Source: Boswellia sacra
Taxonomy: Eukaryota; Streptophyta; Magnoliopsida; Sapindales; Burseraceae
Assembly: GCA_013180625.2 (NCBI GenBank)
Contig: SNVD02011020.1
Span: 1-64,000 of the forward strand
DNA length: 64,000 bases
Reading direction: 5' to 3'
The translations under genes were made by a program, and so were the position numbers. Position 1 is the stretch's first letter; the number at the start of each line of letters is the position of its first letter. Below, one piece after another: positions 23,314 through 35,815 of this stretch. The notes beneath the pieces were generated by a model. The model worked only from the letters and a program-made list of their open reading frames with translations. It was not told where the DNA came from and did no database searches.

Positions 23314-24154
23314 GGGAAACTGACGTGGACACCCCCAAGGTTTGCCGAGGACCCCCAAGACAGAGAACCGTTTGAGGTATCCGTTAGCAGATTCGGAATC
23401 TTTTGTACAAAGTCTGATTTACCGTCGTTTGTCTTATTACAAAATGATAAAAGTCAATTTAATTATTAAAAAAGGTTAAAATCAACTAAAAACATATTAG
23501 AATTCGTCCAATCCTTTTGATTTTTATCTTTCTCAAATTACAAAAAAAAAAAAAAAAAGGCAAGAATTCCTGCGTTGCTGCGTGCGTCCGGCGGCGGCGC
23601 ACGCTTTCGTCACCGGCCAATCTATTGACTTTTTGACACATCCCTTCAAAGAATCGTTGCCTCTTTCACTCGAATCTGATGTTGCCACCGTTATCCTTTT
23701 TGTCGCCACTTCGTATCACTACTCTCGTTGACTTCCATACTTAATCGACCTATTTGAATCGAGGTTCCTTACCTACACCAACAACCTTACTAGCCGTCGC
23801 CTGCATTGTAGCTACTTAGGTGAGCATCGGAGATGGAGATAGAGAACCTGAGAGAGAGAACCTGAGATGAGAAATGACGTTGGTCATCAACACGATTGTC
23901 GATTTTTTTAGGATTAACTTTTAGATTTTCTTTTAATTTTGGTATTTATATTTAGTTTATATTACTATCGTATTTTTCCTTTCTTATATTTGATTATTTT
24001 TAAATGAAATTGCTATATTGCCCTCATACTATTTAAATTTTATTCAATTAACTGTCGACAATATGTGTCGAGGTCTTTAGGTTACTATTGGAATAATGGG
24101 GGTGACGTTGTTCCATTGCCCAAACCTCAGGGGTGTCCAAGAAATTTCTTCGGG
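23314..24154. mobile_element. Non-autonomous TIR element, MULE-like, about 840 bp
   Basis: The left end carries TGGACACCCCCAAGGTTTG and the right end, inverted, TGGACACCCCTGAGGTTTG. Further inward similarity is weak. The middle is partly GC-rich (GTCCGGCGGCGGCGCACGC at 23,586) and contains no coding frame. The CCCCTGAGGTTT-type tip also marks the nested element at 9134 and the element at 46,577. No target-site duplication was found, so edges are approximate. Confidence 0.6.
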
Positions 24155-24180
24155 ATCACATGGTATTACGAGAGAGTCAA

Positions 24181-24458
24181 ATGCTCAACATTCATAAGAT
24201 ACGGGTCTGGCTAGGGTACACTTACTGTAATATATAACCAGTTTTGTAAAAATTGTAAAAGAAGTATAAAAATTATAAATCTTTATACACAAATCGTAAA
24301 TATAATTTTATTTACTTATTTATAATTTTTTACATATTTACAAATTTTATATAAATATTTACAATTTTTACATCAATTTTTACAAATTTTGAAACTTATT
24401 ATACGGTACAACAAATATGCCGTATCCACTCCCATAATGCTCAACATGCGTAAGATAC
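24181..24458. repeat. Short AT-rich insert flanked by 22-bp direct repeats
   Basis: ATGCTCAACATTCATAAGAT (24,181) recurs with three changes at 24,437. Between them lies a 230-bp segment of AAATTTTTACAA-type repeats with weakly inverted ends (GGGTCTGGCTAGGGTAC and GCCGTATCCACTCCC). The flanking repeats abut the insert ends. Confidence 0.6.
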
Positions 24459-25019
24459 ACACGCATCCGGATTAGTCTGGAGTCCGAACAAAACAGATTC
24501 TCTCTTGTATTATACCTTGACCTCTTGACACGTCGATGTCACTTGATGGTGATGTGATATTGTTTATAATAGTTTCAGCGTAACGATCCAAGTTAGGCAA
24601 GCAACTTCATGAAGATGGTCCACTTTAAATTGAAAAACAAGTTAAAACACTTTTTATGATTTGGAGGATACTTTTTTCCAAGAATTTACTGTAACTTTTA
24701 ATTTTCTTTTGATCATTAACGACAGTCTCCCTTTCTATTATATGTAAAATTCTACAGAAATTCTACTTCCTAAAATGGGAATACTAAAGTTGTAACTCAA
24801 CTACCAACTGCAAGCTTTCTCGAGTGTACTGGATGAGATACAGTTCTGACCAATCAAAATGGCGTCTCCGCGCAAGGGCAGACCGTCATATCCACAAAAT
24901 GCTTACATGCACAAGACTTGCTTCAACTCCTAACACTACATAACTTCATTAGTTGTTACTTGTTAGTCTCAACAGAATCTGTAGAGAGCATTTTTATAGT
25001 CTTGATCCTCAACCAGAGG

Positions 25020-28000
25020 CTATCTTTTATCAAAGTACGAAAACAGTGTTGGTTGTTTATCACCACCATCCTTGAGGTTTCCCTTCCTCTTGATCGGACT
25101 CCTGCCGATCTTATCACTTCCACCCGTTGTTGGCTTTGAATCAGCCACAAACTGCTCATAGTCTCGTTTTGGTTGACACTTTGCAGTAATCTCATTAGGA
25201 AGTACAGAAACCCTCGATTTTAAATCATGGTCTTCTTTTTCAGTATAGGAAGGATTCTCTTCTAGGTTCAACTCCTGTTCTTCTTTTATTTCCAGGGTGG
25301 GCTCCTCATTCGAGGCTTTTGTCAGATTGGTCTTCAAAGACTCGTCAAACATACTTCTGTCCTCTAAATTTGATTCTTGTTCTTCACTTATTTCCTTCTT
25401 GGGCTCGTCTTTCAATCCTTTTGGCAGATTTGTGGCCACAGACTTATCCAACGAACTTTTCTCTTGATTTGGTTCTTGTTCTTTTTTGCTTTCCTTTCTC
25501 GAGAAGAAGTTTGAGATAGGATTCTTCCCTTCTGTCTTTAACTGTATCTGCAGAATACGGTGCAATATCTTTTAGACGTAATTAGAATTAGATGTATTTA
25601 TGAAAAATTCATCCAAGGGAGAACAGATATATCTATTTCACAATTAAGGCAACACGTGATGTGAAAAGTTAAAAAACAAGCAAGTCCTGGTAAGTTAAGC
25701 CAACCAAACGTACCTCCTTAATGCACTCTGGCCCATCAAAAGATGGCTTACCCATTGCAGGTGTCACCGGATACCACACCTGAAGATAACAAATATTAGA
25801 GTTCAAGAACCATGCTCCTTTTGTATTTATTTATCTTCAAGGGTGATAAATGATATCAAACCGTTTTCAGAAATGGCATACCAGATCCGAATCTTCATAT
25901 GGTTTAAGTACAATATCAAATTTGGAAGTTGAAGAACCATTTAACCATGTATCTGTTGATCCTTTGTCACCCAAAATCACAGGCATCCTGTCTATAATCA
26001 CCAATTGATGAATGAATGAATGAGTACATGGATGCTCCATGGAAGCAAAAATGACAGAGGAAAGACAAAAGACAGTTAAGAAAAAATAATTCACATTTTC
26101 CTCTTTCACATAATCAAACGGACAACAAATGCATAACTGAGCCAAAAGCCTGCAATGATGTCCACATCGGACTCATAATTCTATCAAAATCAGAGGAAAT
26201 CATTACTGCCACTTCCATTCCAAGCATCGGTACTCATGAAAGATATTTGTATTCATTTTAAAAAGTCTAAGTCTGATTTTCTGTTCTTTTTCTTTTCTCC
26301 CTATAAAATCAATTAAAACAAACATAACTCACCATGCAGCCACTGTAAAGCAGATGAAGAAGAAGTTGTAAGTATGGTAAAACTGTAAAGTATCTCGCCT
26401 GCAAGAAAGCATAAAAACATAAGCTTGCAAATAATGCAAATCCTATAACAAAATAGCCATTCAATACGTGTCATCTTGAAGATCTGACTAGTAGGAGAGA
26501 AGTTCACCTTCAGAGCTTTGCCAAGAATCATAAAGAGCCGCAAAAACAAGAGGCCTACCATCCTTAAAATGAATGTAGTAAGGCTGCTTTTTTGAACCAT
26601 CTTTTTTCCACTCATAGAATCTGAAGAATATGTTGAGGTCAGGTAAACCATGAAAAATTTGAAGTTAAACTCAAAACAACTTTGTATGCGAATACAAAGG
26701 CCACTTTTTATGCAGGTAACATAATAACTATCAGAAGCCAAGGAAACATGAAGAAATCAAGTCTTTCAAAATGTAGAGATTAGTAGTGATCAAATGGCAA
26801 TTAGATATAAAATACTCTATCTGCCTGTCACAAACACTCCAGCTACTACAGATGGAGGTGGAAGAGGTTAATATGAGAGAAGAGTAATGATTAAAAAGTA
26901 TCAGCAATTAAAAAATAAAAAATAAAAAATGGAAGAGCGGCCAGGACAGTAATAAATAATATAACTAACATTAGGGTCCAAGAGGAGCTGTCAACCTTTG
27001 AATTTATTCACTCGCAATGTCTAACTCAGGATGCCTTATGTTGTCTGTATAGCAGGGAGAGTTCCCCCTGGAGCCAAAAGGTCTTAATAATATTATATTT
27101 TTATAAAATCGAACATGCGGCGAGGGTCTACTGAAACAATAGACCCGGTGAACAAAGTCACAGGAATTAACTGAATCTTGTGGTTTTGGACCAATGCAAC
27201 AATTGAACGGAAACATAAATAAGGTGAACCGTATCTTTTTGTGACTTTTGGTGCACTCAAGCAAAAAACAAACAAACATTTTCAATCTTGGTGTGTTTTC
27301 AAAGCAATCCAGCTTTTTTTTTCCTTTTTCTTTTTTTTTTTTAAATAAATTACCATAGACGATTTTTAGTGGCACCAACACTGAGACGTCTACTATAATA
27401 AGTTTTCCATAAAAAATGACTACATATTCAAAATGCTACAAAATATAATAGTATGTCATAAACATAACATTTGAAAGAAAATGTTTCAGGATATTATCAG
27501 AAAATGTCTTAGTTGAACATCGCTACGAAATACAACATGGAAAACTTTTAACACTCAGTTAATCACTTTCGTGAACAAGCTGCAAAGGATAAAAGGAATT
27601 AAAGAGCACTTGTAAATTCATCAAAACCAAGGTACAAAGCATACCCTTCAACCGCAACTAGGCACCGGCTTTTAGGAAGAAGACGACGAAAAGAAGCCTT
27701 TTCAGATACTGATTCAGATCGAGCATTGAACTGCAATTTGCAAAATGAGTTTAAAATTATCCAAACCCAAAACCAGCCTCAGTATGTTCAATAAATTGAA
27801 TTTCATTCAAGGTCTTTGGCATTTTAACTTCCAGAATCATTCATAACTAACGCAATGATTTCTATTTGCATTATCCTGGTATATGAAAAAGAAATTACAT
27901 GCTTCATACAACCACCTTCAAATGAATAATCTAACATTAAACATTTAAATGTGTATGAAAAATTACACAAATAAATATAAACCTGACATCAAATTTAAAA

Positions 28001-29451
28001 AAAAATGACTTTAAAATCTTACCCATTGATTAAACTAAGGTAGTGTTTGTTTCTATCACTTAACACTTTTTAGATCTAAACACTTTTTAAGACTTAATTT
28101 TTATTACTTAATAGCATGTTTGTTTACTCTTTTATAGACCTCTTAAAAAAAGCGGTGAAAAAATATCTTATTTTTAATGTGACTTTTTTACCCTTGTAAT
28201 AGGAAATGTAAAATATTTATCTCAATAATTGTTGTAATCCTTTAAAAATTAAATAATTAATAAAATAAAACTAAAATTATTAATAATCATACATTTTATC
28301 TTTATTAATTAAATTTTTAAATTTTTAAATTTATTTTTAATTTATATTTATTTTATTTAATTTTATTTTTTTTCAATTATTAACCAACGTTTATTTAAAT
28401 TAGTTAATATAACTAAAATATATTAATAAAAATAACAAAAAAATGTAATTTATATGTAACCTATACAAGAACATAATTAATACTTAATATAATTTATTGA
28501 TATAAATAAAATAGATGTAAATAATAAATTTTAAATAAATAAAAAATATTATCTTCAAATAATAAACATTAACAAAATGTTATATAAAATAACAACGTCA
28601 ATATCAAAAAGATTGATGGTTATTGTTTTATGAAATAAATAAATTTTATGACTGTGAAAAAAAAAAATCTTTATAGAGTAGAAGAATATTACTGAAGAAT
28701 TTTTTTGTAAATTAATTTTAAAAATAACCTTAAAAATAAGGGAGACCGTAGGCTGGCAGAGGAGAGTGAGAGAGATATAACTTTGATGCTAGAGGGATAT
28801 TAAAATTATTTTATATATTTTAAATATTTTAAGATTCTGACAATAAAATCTAAAAAAAATAATTAGATATTAAAAAAATAAAAATAATTTTTCAAATCAC
28901 TTAATTTTAATTTTATTTAGATTCATATTTAAGCCATTAAAACAAACATCCCTAATACAACCTTTCCAAGTAAAAAAATAAAAATAAATAAATAAATCAA
29001 TTACTAAGGAGATGCCAACCCTAACATGAAATATATGAAACACTCAGTGATGATTTCAAAATTCAAAGCAAGAACAAGTATAATCATAAGATTACGGAGC
29101 AAGTAAACTAAAGTATTTACCATCTTGTAGAAATCAGGCTTCTCAGTTTTCTTAGTGAAACTAGGAATCAACCCCCACTTCATGCAATGGACGACAACCC
29201 CTCCACCATCGGACCCGTCATCTCGACGAAGAACTGGCAGATACGATCCCGGCGCGACATTATACGATGGGCGGTACCTTTTATTCAAATTTCAAATGAA
29301 TCAAAAAAGTCAAAACAATCCGTTAATATCGAAGAGCACGTGAGAAGAAGTAGTACCTATCCTTGTCAATGTAGCGGACGGGGCCGTCGGTGCGGTGGCA
29401 AGCTCTAGAGACGTCATCAACTCTGAGAGTGCAACGCGCTCTTCCGCACAT
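25020..29451 (-). CDS. HMCES/SRAP-domain abasic-site processing protein
   Basis: Minus-strand exons are 29,451-29,357, 29,277-29,121, 27,730-27,645, 26,620-26,508, 26,398-26,333, 25,991-25,882, 25,779-25,714 and 25,547-25,020. All junctions are GT-AG and the frame is open for 406 residues. The SRAP domain begins MCGRARCTL; Cys2, exposed after Met removal, is the nucleophile that crosslinks to abasic sites in single-stranded DNA. Other active-site residues fit the family: Asn86 (NARSE), Glu116 (GFYEWKK) and His172 (LQWLHDRMPVIL). The last exon encodes an acidic, repeated tail, a basic stretch and QPTLFSYF (residues 396-403), a PCNA-interacting box three residues before the end. The protein would shield abasic sites at replication forks. 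The second intron (27,731-29,120) carries a probable transposon insert. Confidence 0.94.
28040..28955. mobile_element. AT-rich hAT-like non-autonomous insert in HMCES intron 2
   Basis: The left edge reads TAGTGTTTGTTT and the right edge AAACAAACATCCCTA, an inverted pair typical of hAT-type small elements. The interior is extremely AT-rich and has no coding frame. The flanking 8 bases do not match, so the call is tentative. Confidence 0.45.
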
Positions 29452-32399
29452 CTTTGGTTCGGTTTGGCTTCCCTTCTACACTTTTCGTTTTGGTCTTTTC
29501 CTTCGTCGAACACAGTGAAGGCGGGAATCAACTATACATTTCTGGAAACAACCGTTCGATTGTAATCGCCTTGATCGAAGTGTCCCTGATCCGCCACGTT
29601 GCCCTATACTTTTATTCAACTGTCCTACCCCTGTTAACTTAACAAAATTTATTTCGAGAAAAATAATTTTGAGTATGAAATAATTCTAACTCACTTATTT
29701 TACTTAATTTATAAATTTTAAGATATAATTCATTATTTTTTGGTACTTTAAATTTTAAAACAAAATAATTTTAAATATTTAAATTAAAAATAAAATAAAA
29801 TTCAAAATACCTAAGTTAGGGGAAGTGAGTTTAAACTTCAATATGCTTTGATTATCTAATAAACTCTAAATTCTTTTATTACTCAACCAAATTTAATTTC
29901 ATGATGTTAAATTTATTGTCGTTTCTTGAATGCGAAGTCATCTCTCTAATTCTCAGTAGACAAGACTCGACACGCATATAATATTATAACTATATAGTTT
30001 GTTAGTGACTTGCCTAATCATGTCTCGTATACTCAATAAACAATTTAGTACAATTAGATTTATCAAGTTGGTTTGCTAACATACGGTATCTCAAAATGAG
30101 GTTGGATGAAAAATAATAATAAATTAATAAAAAAGTTGAAATGATCATTAGCTATAAATATTTGTTACTGTATTTTGAAATTTGACACTAATTATGTCAT
30201 TTAACATCTTAATAGGAGAATATTTCATGGGAAAGCCATATTTTTGTCCTCAATATAAAGAAAAGAATATAGCTTCTTGAAGAAGTTATTCACAAAAATA
30301 GGAAGAACACCATTTGTAGCTCTATAAGGGCCAGTTTTGAGATTGCTTTTGTTGTAGGAATAAGCAGTTGTTTACTAAAAAAATAAATGAATTACAAAAA
30401 AGTGAGAGGGTGTTCGATAAACCAACTTTTAAAAATTGTTTTATTTTTTTAAAACACGATAGAAGTATTTGGAATTGTTATTGTTGTAGCTTTCATTATA
30501 TACAAATGATCAAAATAGACATATTTATTATTCATTTGTAATATTTAACTATTAAATTTATACTCAAATTTTTAAATAATTTATAACAATTTCAATATGA
30601 ATTTATTTTTAATGAATATAAATACTTTCTAAAATTTTAAAAGTATAAATAATTTTTTATTTTAACATAAATATATGATTATATAACTTATATCAAAATT
30701 TAAATTTAAATTATAATTTATATCACAATCAAATTAATTGAAAATTTAACATTTAATACGGAAATCCACATGTTTATTTATAAAATGTTTTAAAATTTAT
30801 AAAAAATCATAAATTATACATATTAAACAAATATAATTTTATTTTTTGTTAATTATTAATCTTTATTGGATTTATTTAATATATTTTTAATTTAAATTAT
30901 ATATATTTAATTTTAAGTAATTAAATTTATTTATGAAATTTGAGAAAGTAAAAAAATTGAAAACAAGAAAAGAAAAACAAATGTCGGATGATCACCGGAT
31001 TGTCACCAGAATCCTTCCCTAACCATCATGATCAAGGCGCATCCAGTGACACCTCTAATGCATAATTGATTGGCTCTATCCAATCTATACGATGATAGAT
31101 AATTTTCAGGTGTCAGATGTGGGTTTTCAACAAAAAATACGTCGAAAGTTTCGACTACTAGAAGTTTTGCCGTCTTTTGCTGCTGATGCTTCTATCATTG
31201 AATGGATCATATTATAGCATACAATCTGATGGTGGAGGTGTCATGGGACATGTTCCGGTGAGGGTCACCAGCAACCGTTTGGCAATGGTTCGGCAATCCC
31301 TCCAGCTAGTTTTTATTTTTTTTCAAAAAATATTTTATGAAAATAAATACTTTATTTATTTTAATTATAATCATAAAATTAATAAAAAATTTAATAAATG
31401 AGGGAAATTTTTTATTTTTGTTTTTTATCGATGACAATTTTGATATTTCAAATTTTAGAGCTAGAAGTTGGCATCGACTTCTTCATTGAACCTGATTTTT
31501 TTTGTTTTAGCAGCTTCTTCTTGAAGCAAGTGGAGAAGCAATTCCAAACACTCTTAGGTTGCTATTGTTACATAAGAAAGAGCTTTTTTTCACAACAACA
31601 ATCTCAAACTAGCCCTAAATTTGCATAAATCTATATCTTGAAAGATAATACAATCATAGTATTTAATATATTTATAATATATTATATACACACACACTAA
31701 GAATTTTAAATAACATATAATTATATTTTATAATTTAAATTCGAATAGTCTTCACTTGTGTCATGAGGACAATATCAAGTCCTTAAAAATTATGTATATT
31801 CACTTAAAATTTATGTATTTAAAGGTCTTTAAACAGTTTTTTAGAAAATTTATAATTTTTGAGAGAATATATACAATCTTCAAAATAATTTACACTATTT
31901 TTTAAGATTTAGCACGTGCTTTTAGGATACATATCCAGATTATCCTTTAAATTAAAATAGGATTTAAATATTTAAGTTATTTAATAGTGAAATTCAAACA
32001 TAGTACATAATTAATTATACAGATGCAGTGATCCACACCAAGCATGATGTAATACATAGGCATTTTGTACATTTCATGGACCAACGAGTCACTACGGTCA
32101 CAAATTTGTCTGTTACATCTCCTGTAACTCTAGGACAACCCTCCTGTTAATTAATTAATCTGTTTTTCTGTGTAAATTACCGGTATCTGTATATTTCCAC
32201 GCCCTCAACCGTAACGACATTACTGTCGCTGACGCTGCCAAGTCGTCTTTGGTAAACTACCCAGCCCCACATGCCAGCTCATTATTCTTATCTTTATTTA
32301 GTCTTCCAATACTACCCTTCCCTTTTATTTTCTACCTATAAATACAATTCAACAGTCTGTTGCTTCTTATAGACTACGCAGTTATTGAGCTCAACTGGA
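29452..32399. other. Divergent intergenic region between HMCES and ILK-family genes
   Basis: It includes the HMCES leader near 29,452-29,550 and the ILK promoter near 32,100-32,399. The middle is AT-rich with long stretches of A and T (30,400-30,960) and a short GC-richer patch at 30,980-31,290. No gene or clear repeat structure is visible. Confidence 0.55.
32336..32344 (+). promoter_or_regulatory. Probable TATA box of the ILK-family gene
   Basis: CTATAAATA lies about 60 bases before the ATG at 32,400 and follows a pyrimidine-rich stretch. A transcript starting about 30 bases downstream would have a leader of only about 30 bases. Confidence 0.6.
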
Positions 32400-34339
32400 A
32401 TGGAGTCCGAGTCCAAGTCACCGCCTAGATTCACCTTAGGGAAGCAGTCCTCGATGGCGCCCGAGCGGCCACTTCCAGACGATGAAGCGGAAGTCTCGGA
32501 AGCGATAGACCCGAGGGTTCGACTAATGTACATGGCCAATGAGGGGGATTTGGACGGAATTAAGGAGCTATTGGACTCCGGCACCGATGTCAATTTCCGT
32601 GACATCGATAAACGCACCGCTTTGCATGTTGCGGCTTGTAATGGCAGTAGAGATGTCGTTCAGTTGTTGCTCAGCCGTGGAGCTGACGTCGACGTCCAAG
32701 ACCGCTGGGGCAGCACGGTAACTTCAACACTTTCTCGTGCATATGATTACTTTAGTTTCTTGAAGTCAATTGAACAAAATAAATCACAGTTATTTTATTT
32801 TTAAAATTTATTATCACCGTATGACTTGTATGTTTATATATAAACAGGAATTGCTATAAATAATCCCAGTTTATTTATTTTAATAAAAGCTGAAATGCTG
32901 AGCCGGCTGGTAACATTACCGACCGCTACGCTAATCTAATATTAGAAATACTAACCACTCCTAATACAACTTGATACTTCCAAGTCACGGCATTATTTTG
33001 TGATTGTCATATAATTTATTTTGATTAATTTTTAATTATGGAGATAGTTAAAGTACACACTATATGATGCATGACATTGCATGGCAGTTACCCTCCAATA
33101 AGACTTATAAACTGAGATCAGGTTTTATGAAGTTGGTTATATTGATAAGTTGTATATGTAAAAATTATATAAGAGTACAAGTTTTTTTTTTAATATAATT
33201 TTATTTAGATTAGAAAATTACTTTTTCTTAAAAAAAATTGTATGTTATGGTGTAATTTTCGTGCAAGGCCCCTAGAAGTTATTATTTTACCTCAATTTTA
33301 TTGGTTCTGAGAGAGCTGATTTATCCTTTCTTAATGCATCATATGCCGTTTGGAATTGATGTAATTATCAGCCGAAACTCATAAGGACTACTGTAGCAAT
33401 GAGGGTAATTTTCACGGTTTATTTAACAGCCTCTTGCAGATGCAGTGTACTACAAAAACCATGATGTGATCAAGCTTTTGGAGAAACATGGTGCGAAGCT
33501 TCCAGTATGTATTGCCTGTCATGCCCTTTCGCTGTGCGATTTTCAGTTCCTGTGTCAGATTTCTTTCTAATGACGTCCTTGACTTTGTGTTGAATTTTAA
33601 TAGTATTTGTTCCTGTCATTTTAGGTAGCTCCCATGCATGTGCAAAATGCTCGTGAAGTACCTGAGTACGAAATTGATCCTAGAGAGCTTGACTTTTCCA
33701 ATAGTGTTCGGATAACAAAGGTATCTTAAACTTTTCTGCTCTGTTTTGTAGTTTGTATGTTTCACACTTGTGTAAGCTTTTACCACTGCTGTTATATATG
33801 CAATCGGAAGAAGTGTGTCAATTAATGGTTTCTTGACTTCTAACCAGTATTCACAGATATTGTGCTACTGGTGACATTATATGTTATTCTATGCATTCAG
33901 CTAGTTTAGTCTTATAGATTTCTCTGTTCCTCAAACATTGTTTACTAATATGGAATTGGACATTTTAGGAGTTTTTTTAGCATCCTTTATGATTTCATTA
34001 TTAAAAAGTTAGAAACAATGTTTTGTAAAAACTCTTCTTCTGAAACTGAAATATTTGCATACCATTTTATTTTTAACACAAAATTCAACTATGGGCATAG
34101 AGATTTGAACCTTCCCGCCTGCTTTAAACAATTTATTGTTTGCACTTGGTATATAACTTTTCATGGATATTTCCTGATGTTTTTTGGCAAAATGAAAGGA
34201 GAGGTGGACAAAAATCAAAAAGCCCATTATGCTTTTGTGTTGTCATTTTGATGATGAAATTTTTGGAATGTAGCCGAGTATGTGAACTCATATTTTAGAG
34301 GAGCAAGTTTATGTAATTTTTTTCTTCCATTTCAGTGAT

Positions 34340-35815
34340 TGTGATGCAACATGGTTTATTTTTATATTAGAGATAATTAAGTCTTTTCAATAATTTAGTT
34401 ATTTAAAGTTTAATTGAATTAAGAATTTTATGATTTAGGGATTTTGTCTCAATTAGGGATCTTAACTTTCCTAATTTGATTCAAACTCAAATTATTAGTT
34501 TATAAATTTTGACTTAAAATAGGGATTTTGACTTTTCTAATTTGACTCAAATTCCAATAAGGTTAGATTAGTATAAATATAGGTTTTTATTATTATTTTG
34601 TTAGACTTTTACAGATATTATTCAGATATTGATATTTCATATTGGAGAGATTATTCATATAGTTGATGCAGCATAGTTTATGTTTACGTTAGGGATAATT
34701 AAGTCTTTTCAATAATTTAATAATTTGAAGTTTAATTGAATTAGGAATTTTATGATTTAGGGATTTTGACTCAATTAGAGATCTTGACTTTTCTTAATTT
34801 AATTCAAAACCAAATTATTAGTTTATGGATTTTGACTCAAATAGAGATTTTGACTCAAATAGGGATTTTGACTTTTCTAATTTGACTTAAATTCCAATAA
34901 GGTTAGATTAGTATAAATATAAGTTATTATTATTATTTTATTAGACTTTTACAGATATTATTCAGATATTGATATTTCATATTGGAGAGATGATTTAGAC
35001 AGATTGTTGAGTTGTTTGTTGTGTGATTGTTAGTTGGAGGTTGTTCGTGTTTGTTCTTGATTTTGGTTTGTTTAGGGAGGCGAGAAGGGTCAAGGTGAAC
35101 CATGACATAATCACCTTCCTTAAAAACCTTTTCTCTACGATGCAGATTAGCAATAGGTCTATGTTTATTGTTACTCAAAGAAATCATTTCTCTAACCTCA
35201 GCGTGCAAATCGCGTATATGGATGGCAAAATCAGTTGCAAAGTTTGAAGAAGGGTAGTGAGAAGGTAAGCGAACAAGGTCAATAGGTCGGCATGACGCAA
35301 TACCATAAACAATCATGAATGGACTCTTGCCACTGGACTTGTTAATAACATTATTATAAGCAAACTCAGCCATAGGCAACACTAAATCCCAATTACCTAA
35401 CTTCAAATTGATGCAGCATGGTTTATGTTTACATTAGGAATAATTAAATCTTTTCAATAATTTAGTCATTTAAAGTTTAATTGAATTAGGAATTTTATGA
35501 TTTAGGAATTTTAACTTAATTAGGGATCTTGACTTTTCCTAATTTGATTCAAACCCAATTTATTAGTTTAAGGATTTTGACTCAAATAGGGATTTTGACT
35601 TTCATAATTTTACTCAAATTCCAATAAGGTTATATTAGTATAAAGATAGGGTTTCATTAGTATTTTGTTAGACTTTTATAGACACGATTCAGATATTAAT
35701 ATTTCATATTAGAGAGATTATTCAGACAGATTGTTGAGTTATTTGTTGTGTGATTGTTAGTTAGAGGTTGTTTGTGTTTGTTCTTGATTTTGGTTTGTTC
35801 TTGTATGGGTTTCCT
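34340..35815 (-). mobile_element. Degenerate LTR retrotransposon remnant in ILK intron 3
   Basis: Three copies of a 325-410-bp AT-rich unit start GATGCARCATGGTTTAT at about 34,343, 34,669 and 35,410. They share AATAAGGTTAGATTAGTATA and the later copies AGATTGTTGAGTT. Copies 1 and 2 are adjacent. Between copies 2 and 3 sits a minus-strand piece of a Ty3/gypsy polyprotein. The arrangement suggests a deleted element whose LTRs were rearranged or recombined. It lies antisense within the third intron of the kinase gene. Confidence 0.8.
35075..35406 (-). pseudogene. Ty3/gypsy integrase C-terminal fragment
   Basis: The minus-strand frame reads WDLVLPMAEFAYNN, then KSPFMIVYG, DFAIHIRDLHAEV and EGDYVMVHL. 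This is the end of a plant Ty3/gypsy integrase followed by its chromatin-targeting region. It is about 110 codons long and runs into LTR-like sequence at both ends. No other pol or gag domain remains. Confidence 0.88.

Larger units (their letters stand above)
21957..25019. other. Intergenic region between convergent YggT and HMCES genes
   Basis: The first few hundred bases are probably YggT 3' UTR. No coding sequence is supported. It holds two small transposon-like segments at about 23,314-24,154 and 24,203-24,436, described separately, and otherwise AT-rich unique sequence. Confidence 0.6.
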
